Of a DNA stretch of 64,000 nucleotides, positions 12,114 through 20,554 are shown one piece after another. The translations under genes were made by a program, and so were the position numbers. Every line of letters begins with the position of its first letter. The stretch's first letter is position 1. Origin of the DNA: Kitagawia praeruptora (taxonomy: Eukaryota > Streptophyta > Magnoliopsida > Apiales > Apiaceae); contig CM075344.1 of the NCBI GenBank assembly GCA_037693485.1, forward strand, positions 21,970,501-22,034,500, in the 5' to 3' direction. The notes under the pieces are model-generated. The model saw nothing but the letters and a program-made list of their open reading frames with translations, had not been told where the DNA came from and did not search any database.

Positions 12114-12419
12114 TGAATCAGCCTGGGCCTTTAATTACTTATGCACGATGTATGCGCAAGAGCAAAGAAGTCTTAACAGAAAAGAGTCAAGGATAGAAAA
12201 GTAATTGGCAAGTTTGAGAGTAGAGTAGATATAAGATGCGATTTTATTTCTGGAGATCTTATCGACTAAATTGTATCTAGAACTCAAGGAGAGTCCTGGT
12301 CTCTCGAATACCAGTTTATCATTTATTTTCCGTAGTAATTGTTCCTGTTACTGTTGTGAGTTACTTGTTGGGACTGTTTTGCTTATCAATTTGAGTAAGA
12401 GAGCAGTGAGTTCATAACA
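12114..12419 (+). repeat. 5' LTR of the gene-capturing element
   Basis: 306 bp, from TGAATCAGCC to TTCATAACA, with TG..CA ends. It matches the 3' LTR after the MITE there is removed. Confidence 0.8.
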
Positions 12420-12420
12420 A

Positions 12421-12620
12421 ATGGTATCAGAGCATCTACGATCCATGGCAGCAACTGAAGAAGGACTATCAGATCTGGAGATATCGGTGTCAGAGATGGT
12501 TTCAAAGGCATTTGAGAAGGCAATGGAGGCGGTGCGTAAGTCATTGGCAGAGTGGGCTATTGAGAGCCGGACCACAAAGGCGAAGGAAGTGATGGGGCTA
12601 CAATTATCCCATTTACCTAA
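12421..12620 (+). pseudogene. gag-like N-terminal segment
   Basis: The frame after the primer-binding site encodes an acidic/basic helical stretch ('LSDLEISVSEMVSKAFEKAM', 'VRKSLAEW') like the start of some plant gypsy gag proteins. It runs into sequence I cannot assign (about 12620-12960) before the kinesin piece. Confidence 0.4.
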
Positions 12621-12960
12621 TGAGGATAAGGGTGAAGAAAGTGCTACGGGTGAAGAAAGTACCCACTCAAAAGAGACATACTCTGATGTGTCAAAATTGA
12701 TAACCGAGATGCCTGCACTTCAGGTGTTTGATGAAAATTCCGAGAGAAGATTTGTCCAAAAAGCTCCAACGTCGATCTTCCAAGGTACAAACCCTAGCAT
12801 ATGCTCTTCCAATCCATATTGGAATGCTTTAAAAACACATTGTAATATAGTTAAGCTTCATAAGAATGAGTACAGTAAATGTGCTAGTAAATTTGAGGAT
12901 GTGAATTCTATAAGGTTTTTATTTGAGAGTATGCTTCTGATTGATACTACACACACTATA

Positions 12961-13203
12961 ATGGAGTCTAATGGAAATAGAAGAGGTGGAGGGAGTTTTG
13001 TGTCGATTTCGCCATCGCAAACTCCAAAATCGAGTGAGAAAAGGATGAGAGATCTGCGATCCGAAAGGGGAAATGCCAGTTTTAAGCATGATATTAGAGA
13101 GGGTAAATGTGTCAATGTTCAAGTCATTGTCAGATGCAGGCCTTTGAGTGATGATGAAATTAAGGTGCATACACTGGTTGTTATGTTGTGTAAACATAAC
13201 AGA
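12961..13203 (+). pseudogene. Captured kinesin-5 N-terminal fragment
   Basis: The frame reads an ATG-led segment with 'SISPSQTPKSSEKRMRDLRS', 'KHD' and 'VNVQVIVRCRPLSDDEIKVH'. This is the conserved start of plant kinesin-5 (TKRP125/KRP125 type), ending just after the first motor-domain strand. The remaining motor domain, including the P-loop, is absent. At about 13201 the frame passes directly into an HSP101 sequence at a shared 'RE/GE' position. In intact plants kinesin-5 slides spindle microtubules; this piece cannot. Confidence 0.75.
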
Positions 13204-13450
13204 GAGCCTGGAGTGGGCAAAATCGTTGTTGTTGAGGGCTTAGTACAAACGATTGTTAGAGGAGATGTTCCTAATTCTCTCTGATATGAGGTTAATTGCA
13301 TTGGATATGGGGGCTTTAGTTGCCGGGGCGAAATATAGAGGGGTGTTTGAGAAAAGGCTGAAATCTGTTTTAAAGGAAGCGGAAGAGGCTGATGAAAAAG
13401 TGATTCTATTTATTGACGAGATTCACTTGGTACTAGGCGCTGGTCGGACT
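13201..13450 (+). pseudogene. Captured HSP101/ClpB fragment (Walker A to Walker B)
   Basis: Sequence matches the first AAA+ domain of plant HSP101: 'EPGVGKIVVVEGLVQTIVRG' (Walker A, with the usual T replaced by I), then 'LDMGALVAGAKYRG', then 'VILFIDEIHLVLGAG' (Walker B, intact DE). A two-base loss in a CT repeat at about 13275 shifts the frame, so the two halves lie in different frames. Homology stops at 'GRT' (about 13450). The next 500 bp encode acidic sequence I do not recognise. Confidence 0.85.
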
Positions 13451-13984
13451 GCCAACAGTCATGAGGTTTTTCCTGCTGGGGACGAAAATAGTAAAGCAGA
13501 TGGGGATGTGGGCTCTAATAAGGAGCCTGAACAAATATTCGGTGATAACGTCCCTGCTGTTCTAGATAGGGATGAAGATGATTATACAATTAAGGGAATT
13601 GGAGGCATACTGGAGGATGTTTTTGAAACTTGCAGCTCTATACACGAGCTGGCGGAAATTGGTAATACGACATTGATTGAAAATGGAGTGCTGAAATCAG
13701 AAAATGGATTGAAAGAATTAAAACCGCAAGTTCAAACTGAATCTGCTAATCTTGACAAACTTGCTAGTTCGAGTACAGTGGAGACTAAACAATTGGTTAG
13801 TGAAAAACTGTTACTAATATCGATTCCAATGTCTGTTCCCATAGAGTTTGATGAAAGTTGGGAAAGGGGGTTTCTTTTTGCTGAAAATGACGGGATTTTT
13901 TACAACCTAAGTGGGAATGAGGTTGTTAGTGTTAATGAGCTGTTTGGCAAAATGTGCACAGCTGAACAAATTAATGTAGGAGAA

Positions 13985-14284
13985 GTTCCTTCGCTAATTC
14001 TTCCGATGGCAGAGCGTGTTGAGGCTTTCGTCGACATGGAAGAACAGAGTTTCACCATACCGGTGTGTGTTACTAATTCCCTAAAGCGAATTGCCAGGAT
14101 TATCATCGTTCGTTCCAGCTTTAATGGGATGCAGCTTCTTCGCCAACCTAGAGCAATTACAATTGCTAATGGACTGGATAAGTGGTATGTTACTACTGGT
14201 AATAAAAATATTCATGCCTTTGATCCTGGTGGAGCCACAATTGATGTAACTCTTTCTACTACTCAAAAGGGCATTTTCGAGTTA
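13985..14284 (+). pseudogene. Captured HSP70 ATPase-domain fragment (degenerate)
   Basis: The frame follows the HSP70 order: 'LILPMAERVEAF' (family MxLxKMKExAEAxL), 'FTIPVCVTNSLKRIA' (VTVPAYFNDxQRQAT), 'RQPRAITIANGLDK' (NEPTAAAIAYGLDK), 'FDPGGATIDVTL' (FDLGGGTFDVSL) and 'GIFEL'. Key phosphate-loop residues are altered, so it is non-functional even locally. Divergence is much greater than for the HSP101 piece, hinting at earlier capture or lack of constraint. Confidence 0.7.
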
Positions 14285-14314
14285 GTCTCTAAAATTTATA
14301 TTATGTCCATTATT

Positions 14315-14436
14315 CCTGTTGATGAAATGCTTAACAGAGATGTGATTATTCGGAACTTGATGACTTATGGGTTTTGGAAATCAAGCGATATTGAATTGGG
14401 TTGGCAATGCTTTAGGGAGATGACGGAATGGCCTGT
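14315..14436 (+). pseudogene. Captured PPR-type repeat fragment
   Basis: The frame reads 'DEMLNRDVIIRNLMTYGFWK' followed by 'SSDIELGWQCFREM'. This is the register of a plant PPR motif (DEMPxRDVxSWNxMIxGYxKxGDIELAxxxFxEM). Only about one repeat remains, then a poly-T stretch. Confidence 0.55.
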
Positions 14437-14624
14437 TTTTTTTTTTTTTTTTTGTGAATTCGCTGCCATCTGGTTTGCCGACAGAATGGGGAGTTTTTAT
14501 TCAGGTTAAGCAGCCACTCTTGGATCATTTTCCAGCATTTAACATCTCAAACATGCTCATTTTTGGAGTATATACTGCTAGACGACATGTCATTGTTTGG
14601 TGTAGGAATAATAGCGTATTAGTG

Positions 14625-14714
14625 TTAAAAACCATGTATGGTTCTGGTATCAAAGTTTTGGATGACATAGCAGAGAATCTCGATGAAAATTCTAAGTCAA
14701 CCGTTGGACAAGTG
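14625..14714 (+). pseudogene. Probable second kinesin-5 fragment
   Basis: 'YGSGIKVLDDIAENLDENSK' resembles the stalk region of plant kinesin-5, the same gene family as the 12961 piece but hundreds of residues further on. That would fit capture of a spliced or rearranged kinesin-5 transcript. The match is short. Confidence 0.45.
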
Positions 14715-14764
14715 CCAATTTCTCCCAACATACCTGAACAATTAAGTCCAAAGCTAGAAATGCC

Positions 14765-14955
14765 CGTGGAACCTGAAGTCTTGCTTGATGTTCGACAAGT
14801 ACAAATGGGGTCTGAGCATCGCCTGGAAGCATTGCTAAAATGGAAGAACTTACCGCTGTTTGAGGCTACTTGGGAAGATGTTGAATCTACACATGTCAGA
14901 TTTTCTCTTTTTCACCTTGAGGACAAGGTGAATCTTTGGGGACGGGGTATTGCAA
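14765..14955 (+). pseudogene. Gypsy integrase C-terminal chromodomain
   Basis: 'LEALLKWKNLPLFEATWEDV' and 'FHLEDKVNLWGRG' are the chromodomain-like end of a Ty3/gypsy polyprotein, immediately 5' of the polypurine tract and 3' LTR. It marks where the original pol gene ended and gives the element its family. Confidence 0.8.
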
Positions 14956-15835
14956 TGAATCAGCCTGGGCCTTTAATTACATATGCACGATGTATGCGCA
15001 AGGGGAATGAAGTCTTAACAGAAAAGAGTCAAGGATAGAAAAGTATTTAGCAAGTTTGAGAGTGGAGTAGATATAAGATGCGATTTTATTTCTGGAGATC
15101 TTATCGACTAAATTGTATGGATGTTATCTAGAACTCAAGGAGAGTCCCGGTCTCTCGAATACCAGTTTATCATTTATTTTCCGTAGTAATTGTTCCTGTT
15201 ACTGTTGTGAGTTACTTGTTGGGACTGTTTTGCTTGTCAATTTGAGTAAGGGGTTAAATATCAAATTGGCCACCGAATAACTTGACATATCTCAAATTGC
15301 ACACCGATAAATTTGTGGTCTCATTTAAAATACTTTTAAAAACATAAATATCAAACGGATACCTCTATATATGTACTCGGAAAGTAAAATTAATTTTTCA
15401 TCGAGTTCTACACATTTTTCTTAAATGCTACTGTAACCAAATGAAAGATCATGAATTCTAGTATTTTTGATAATATATTTATACTTTAAGAAATTTATTT
15501 ACTATTTAATTTTAATTAAATCAAACAAAATAACTATAAAATTAAAAATAAATAGTATCAAAATTTATTAAAATCTAAATATATTATCAGAAATACTAGA
15601 ATTATAAACCTTTCGTTTGGTTATGGTAGCTTTCAAGAAAAATGTGTAGAACTCAATGGAAAATTATTTTTACTTCTCGAGTACATTTTAAAGGTATTCG
15701 TTTGATATTTATGTTTTTAAAAGTGTTTTAAATGAGACCCCGAATTTATTAGTGTGTAATCTGAGATATGTCAAGTTATTCGGTGGTCAATTTGATATTT
15801 AACCCTTTGAGTAAGAGAGTAGTGAGTTCATAACA
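14956..15835 (+). repeat. 3' LTR of the gene-capturing element, split by a MITE
   Basis: Matches the 5' LTR from TGAATCAGCC to TTCATAACA. It is interrupted at 15251-15805 and carries a 9-bp extra segment ('ggatgttat'). Confidence 0.8.
15251..15805. mobile_element. Foldback MITE with long inverted repeats, Mutator-like
   Basis: Ends GGGTTAAATATCAAATTGG and its complement. The inverted repeats extend over 200 bp into the element. Flanked by 'tttgagtaag' on both sides (15241-15250, 15806-15815), a 9-10-bp duplication typical of Mutator-like elements. The intact 5' LTR proves it is an insertion. Confidence 0.85.
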
Positions 15836-15963
15836 CATTACACCATGTATTATTTTACATAAACATTGCATTGGAGCCATTCTAAAAAATTCTCAAAATT
15901 TCCTTCGAGTGCAACTCATACCAGTAAACTGCCAACAAGATCGTGCACTTGCAGTATTTTAAG

Positions 15964-16227
15964 CAGTGGCGGATTAGGGGGTCCAGAGGGGTCCATGGCC
16001 GCCCCCCTTAAATTTGAATATATATTAGGTAGTATAAAGTTTTCCAGTGTCTTTAGTGGAGTTAATTTCTTCCTTTATTTTAATTTCAGTGCCAAGCAAA
16101 TTGTTACGTTAGCAAAAAGCTTGGAAGGAGTTACATGTATTAGCTTTTCATGGCATATCTTAATTTATCCATTAAAATCAAAATGCAAAACCGGCCCCCC
16201 AAAAAAAAATTTCTGCGTCCGCCACTG
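15964..16227. mobile_element. hAT-type MITE (264 bp)
   Basis: Termini CAGTGGCGGATTAGG and, inverted, CAGTGGCGGACGCAG. A perfect 8-bp target duplication 'attttaag' lies at 15956-15963 and 16228-16235. Confidence 0.85.
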
Positions 16228-16677
16228 ATTTTAAGTAAACTATAAATTAAGTAAATTATAACGACTTTAATAATATAGTAGGGATGAATTGGATAAGAAA
16301 GCTCAAAATTTTGTCAATCAAACTCCATTTTCAAAGATTATAATTGCATATTTCAAATTGTACATCAGAAAAGTCATTTCAGTAAGTAGATGGATCCAAT
16401 ACTTTCATTTGCTTAAAATCGATCCTCCAGTTGTAAGACTGTTGCAAATTGAGTAGTCATACACATAGTCACTTTCAGTTCACAGAGAAGCAATCATGAA
16501 ACAATGAGCTTGAGATAAACTGGAGGTAAAACTGATTTCAGGATCGAAAAAAAACAATTTGTTGCTAACAATACAACAATCAGAAGCAAGAACTATAAGA
16601 TTTGTATGAAACAGATTGTACCTAACAAAAAACAACAAGATCTAGATGAATTTCAACCTAAAAACGTTTAGTATCAC
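16228..16677. other. Mostly unassigned; contains a GLP tail
   Basis: Apart from the GLP remnant at 16389-16450, no feature is recognised up to the CACTA element start. Confidence 0.3.
16389..16450 (-). pseudogene. Germin-like protein 3'-end remnant
   Basis: The minus strand reads TVLQLEDRF then stop, followed by 3' UTR sequence matching the ends of the three GLP copies at 32.7, 39.3 and 53.8 kb ('gcttaaaatcgatcctccag' on the plus strand). Only about 60 bp survive. It shows the GLP cluster once extended further left. Confidence 0.65.
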
Positions 16678-17399
16678 CACTACAAGAAAACCCAGATTTA
16701 ACAACAGAAAATTCCGTTGGCATGTTAAGGAAATCCGTTGGGAAAACCGTTTACCAACGGAATGACCACCAAACCTGTCTGTTGGAGGAAACCTTGTTGG
16801 GAAATCATTACCAACGAATTTGTTTCCGTTACTAAACTTACCAACAGAATACCAAGAGAACAATAACATCATTCTTGTTTTACTAACAACCATGTTATAA
16901 AGAAGGGACAACAGATTATTCTGTTGCTATATTTAGCAACAAGATGCCAACAGAAATTTCCCGTTGGTAAAATGGTTTCCCAACGGAATGCTAACAGAAT
17001 ACGGTCGTTGGAGCAAACATCGTTGGGAAGTGCTTACCAACGGATTTTGTGTCTGTTACGAAACTTACTAACGGAATATCAACAACTTAATAACATATCT
17101 CTTGACCATAACAAGTGATTATACCAACGCTTTGCCAACAGACTTCTATCAATCTAGCAACACTATACCAACGAATCATTTGTTGGGGGAACAAAAGTAA
17201 TCCATAACAAATTTAGTTGGTATTCCGTTGCTAATTTCGTTGCTATTACACAATTATCAAATTCATAAATGAGATTCAAACAAAACAAAGATTCATTTCA
17301 TAAACCCCAATTCAACTTACAAAAAACGAACTAAACAAATACTACAACCCCAATTCAACTTACAAAAAACAAACTAAACAAACACAAACTCTGTCACAA

Positions 17400-17752
17400 C
17401 CTTTCGGCGATAGTTTTTATCTATCAGAATATTTGCTGATTTAATATCACGATGGATATAAACAGGAACAATATGTTCATGGATATATTCAAGTCCTCTA
17501 GCTGAATCCAAAGCAACTTGCACCCTGGTAGACCATGAGAGTGGAGGTCTTCCTGAAATGTTCGAAAAGGTGGGGAAGAGAAGGGTGGGGGGTGTACGTT
17601 AACGTATATTTTGAGGTAATAGTATTACACGAACTGCATTCTGTAGACATATCACTACCTGAGCCTCGCAAATGTTCGCTTCAATTTCCATTCTCGATGA
17701 ATTCATAGACTAGGAAAAGGGAATCTTCGACATAATAGCCAATTAAGCGAAC
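17400..17752 (-). pseudogene. Captured LysM receptor-like kinase fragment (CERK1/LYK type)
   Basis: Two exon-like blocks in family order. 17752-17659 reads 'VRLIGYYVEDSLFLVYEFIE' then NGN-stop and 'EHLRGSG'; 17560-17400 reads 'LSWSTRVQVALDSARGLEYI', 'HEHIVPVYIHRDIKSANILI' and DKN. Between them is an intron-like gap beginning GT. The catalytic-loop HRD is present, but the block ends before DFG. At least one in-frame stop excludes a working kinase. Intact relatives are plasma-membrane chitin or Nod-factor receptors. Confidence 0.8.
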
Positions 17753-18729
17753 CTGCATAATAGTCATAGAGGTGTCAAAAGAACTATGCTGAAAAACCGG
17801 AGCAAGATGTAAACAATTACAAGAAATTAATCTTATTTGACAGGAGGCTGAGAAGAAGTTTCATCAGATGTCTTCCTAGGCGAAGCAACACCTTAACCTG
17901 ATTTTGATATAATAGCAATCTAGGTTCCACGGTATCCCCTTCATTTGCGACAAACTACAAGTATGCATATGAGTTCAGATACACAAATTCAATGTGGTGC
18001 AACAATAAATAGATGATAACTATTTGAGCATATTTAGGTTATACTTAAAAAAAAATTATGTGTGATAGCCAGATTATCGACGCATATTCTTATTTGTGTT
18101 ACTCTTAACAACTTTGTGTTACTCTTAACAACTGAATAGAAGCAAAAACTCCAGTAACATTTCTACGAAATCAGGCATATACTTGAGCTGTACATAATTT
18201 CTGGTTGTCTTCTGCAACTTAGCTACCATCGCATGTTTTTCTGTGAGAATGTGTTAGTTATGATTCTCGACCAACAAATATGATTTGAACAAAAGCTGTA
18301 GTATGTTTATTATGTTTCTTCTTGCTAATGCCTTTCAAGAACAGGGGAAGTGTAAATGTGTTGTGATCTGGTGTGTACCTAATTTACATTTTCTTCTTCT
18401 AATCTTTCTGGGCCAAAGAGGTAGATATATACAATTAATATACATAATGATTTGCAAGCCAATTAAGCCCCACAGAGTAACATGTGCACACCACGCTAGT
18501 CATTACTAACACTTCAAAAAATCAAGAATACTACACATGTCCTACAATTTAGAATTGAAGAATAAGTTAGAGACTATTTACTACAGCAACTTGAGTGCTA
18601 ATTTTGTGCAACTTGAAAGGAATCAGTGAATTAAACATATACAGTAAAGTGAAACATACATAGAGATAATAATAATGCAGTAATGGAATGAATCTGGATA
18701 AATTGTAAAAGATAGAAAAAAAACCCTAG
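17753..18729. other. CACTA 1 interior, no assigned gene
   Basis: Possibly introns or further captured sequence of the minus-strand unit. Short frames are seen, none recognisable. Confidence 0.3.
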
Positions 18730-18936
18730 CTACCTTCCAAGCACAGATGCAACAAGATCGATAGAAGTAGCAACCATTTGGTCTCTATCACCATCAGGCT
18801 TCTTGGTTGCAATTAACCAATGATTTCCATCACGACCCTTGTCTTCAGGGGGCATATACATACGCTGCATAGGCTCGAAATGACCGGTCACGAACCTTGG
18901 CTGACTTGTTGAACGGCTTCCATAACAACGAACCAT
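18730..18936 (-). CDS. Unrecognised exon-like frame in CACTA 1
   Basis: A 68-codon frame preceded by a splice-acceptor-like CTTCTTCACAG at the start codon. It contains 'FEPMQRMYMPPEDKGRDGNH' and 'DQMVATSIDLVASVLGR'. I do not recognise the family. It lies between the HMG-box and kinase pieces on the same strand and may be a third captured fragment. Confidence 0.35.
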   Translation of the reverse strand: MVRCYGSRSTSQPRFVTGHFEPMQRMYMPPEDKGRDGNHWLIATKKPDGDRDQMVATSIDLVASVLGR

Positions 18937-19077
18937 CTGTGAAGAAGAAGCACCAACTGCTGCAGCAGAGCAGATAAAAGAAGCAAAATACTAATTTCAA
19001 GATATGAATTCAGTAGCGGTGACAGTTATAGAAAATATGCTACTGGACAAAAGAAACTTAATTTCAAGATATTTACA

Positions 19078-19462
19078 TGCTTCTGCTTATTCTTATCAGC
19101 TTCATTATTTCCCTGATCAGGCTTCTTCATTTCATTAGCAGCAGAGACAAATGCAGCTTTTTCCTATTTTACCCAACAAAATACTAATTAACATACTAAC
19201 ATTACTAAACAAATTAACTAAAACAAGTAATCATTTTTATTTCAAATATGAAATAACTCACATCATCTGTCATTAGCCTCCATCTTTCCCCTCCAGCTTT
19301 TGCAATCTGTTAATCAATTAATCATTTATCATATAAACATAAAGATGTCAGATATAAATAAAAAGTTGATAGCAAACTTTTATGGATTATACAGCAACTT
19401 ACAGCACCAACTCCCTTAACATGAGGGTTCTGTTCCTTGAACTCCTTCCTGAAACCTTCCCT
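19078..19462 (-). pseudogene. Captured HMG-box (HMGB-type) fragment
   Basis: Exon-like blocks in order on the minus strand: 'GFRKEFKEQNPHVKGVGA' (about 19460-19403), 'IAKAGGERWRLMTDD' (19306-19262) and 'KAAFVSAANEMKK' (about 19170-19130), with GT/AG-like borders. They follow the plant HMGB box (FRxEFKxxNPxxKxVxxVGKAGGExWKxMxxxEKxxYVxxAxxxK). Key aromatic positions differ. Intact HMGB proteins bend DNA in chromatin. Confidence 0.65.
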
Positions 19463-19821
19463 GCAAAAATTGTACAAGTAAAAAGTTTACACACATGTAT
19501 GAATTCTAAATCAGACTCAAATTGCGATCATTCATTAAATAAATTAGGAAAAATTGAGAAAAATTAAATATATTACATACATTTATTAGTTGAGACATTT
19601 CATCAAACATATTGTGCCCAATTAAATTAAACAAATTGAGAAAAATAAAAAAAGGACTTACAACGCATTCAGCTTAATTAATGGTGAAAAATTAAAACTT
19701 GAAGATGATAAATAACAGCGCGATATGCGAAATGGGTCAAGTGTAAGTAGAGATTTAGCAGATAAACAAATCTAAGAATTAGAAGGAGGTGTTTTTGTTT
19801 ACTTATTATTCATTAACATCA

Positions 19822-19890
19822 TAGAGAGAGGGGGGAGAGAGAGATTGAGGGAGAGACAGAGAAAGAGGGACTGAGGGAGAGATTGAAGGA
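19822..19890 (-). promoter_or_regulatory. CT-rich leader upstream of the captured genes
   Basis: On the minus strand this is an uninterrupted pyrimidine (CT)-rich tract immediately upstream of the HMG-box exons. Such tracts are common in plant core promoters and 5' UTRs. It could have come with the HMG-box gene and drive a chimeric transcript across the captured pieces. Confidence 0.35.
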
Positions 19891-20554
19891 TAGAAGGATA
19901 AGAGTAAGGTTTAGAATATGCGGACAAGAGCAAAGATTGGGGATAAAGCGGTAGAAGAGGGAAATGAAATGCTGGAAATTTTCGGTTGGGGGGAATTTGT
20001 GCGCCTTAACATTTTAAGTTTTTCAATGTGTCATTTCATTTCATTTTTTAATTTTTTAAATATTTTGATAAAATTTCTAATTTTATTTTAATTTTATCAA
20101 GAATTTATTAGATTTCAATTTTAAAATTTTAAATTTTACATATATGTATACTCAATTTAGTGTAGGGAAAAAATAATTAAAAAATAAAATAGTCGGGTTA
20201 TACGATATTTTAACAAAAACGTAGTAAAAATAGTACTTCTTATAACGGGGCACGATCCAGATTCACTGAATAATTTTTTTGAATGATTTTTTCGACGATG
20301 GAACCGTACGGATGTTAACAAGCACTCATTTTAGTGTTGGGAAAAAATAATCAAAAAATGAAAGAGTCCGGTTGTACGGGATTTTAACAAAAACGTAGTA
20401 AAAGTGTTGCTTCATATTGAAAATAGTAGTGATCTAATAAGATTTCCAATCAAATGAATTTTTTATTTTCTAAAACTTTGGGAATATCATTATATTATAT
20501 ATATATTGACATCCGTACGGTTGGATCATTCAAAAATATTTTTTAAAAAATAGA

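Larger units (their letters stand above)
12114..15835 (+). mobile_element. Gene-capturing Ty3/gypsy-type LTR retrotransposon
   Basis: LTRs are at 12114-12419 and 14956-15835; the latter is enlarged by a nested MITE. A primer-binding site TGGTATCAGAGC (12422-12433) directly follows the 5' LTR, and a purine-rich ggggacgggg (about 14938-14947) precedes the 3' LTR. The interior begins with a gag-like segment and ends with a gypsy integrase chromodomain. Between them are pieces of host genes: kinesin-5, HSP101/ClpB, HSP70, PPR and probably a second kinesin-5 piece. There is no protease, reverse transcriptase, RNase H or integrase core, so mobility must depend on another element. The LTRs differ at about 10 of 306 aligned bases plus one 9-bp indel, so the insertion is not recent. 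Both flanks contain 'cattacaccatgtat' (12093-12107 and 15836-15850), longer than a normal 5-bp duplication. Maize Bs1 is the classic parallel. Confidence 0.8.

Noticed and set aside
14436..14455. Poly-T at 14.44 kb as a reversed poly-A tail of a retro-copied gene
   Set aside because: Neighbouring captured pieces are on the plus strand and no minus-strand coding sequence adjoins it; a simple homopolymer is enough.
12421..14509. A genuine host gene fusing kinesin and chaperone domains
   Set aside because: The frames lie between matching LTRs with a primer-binding site, and each domain is truncated; capture by a retrotransposon explains it better.
15866..16228. 120-codon frame with a proline-rich end
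   Set aside because: It spans the boundary of a hAT MITE with a perfect 8-bp duplication, so it is not a gene.
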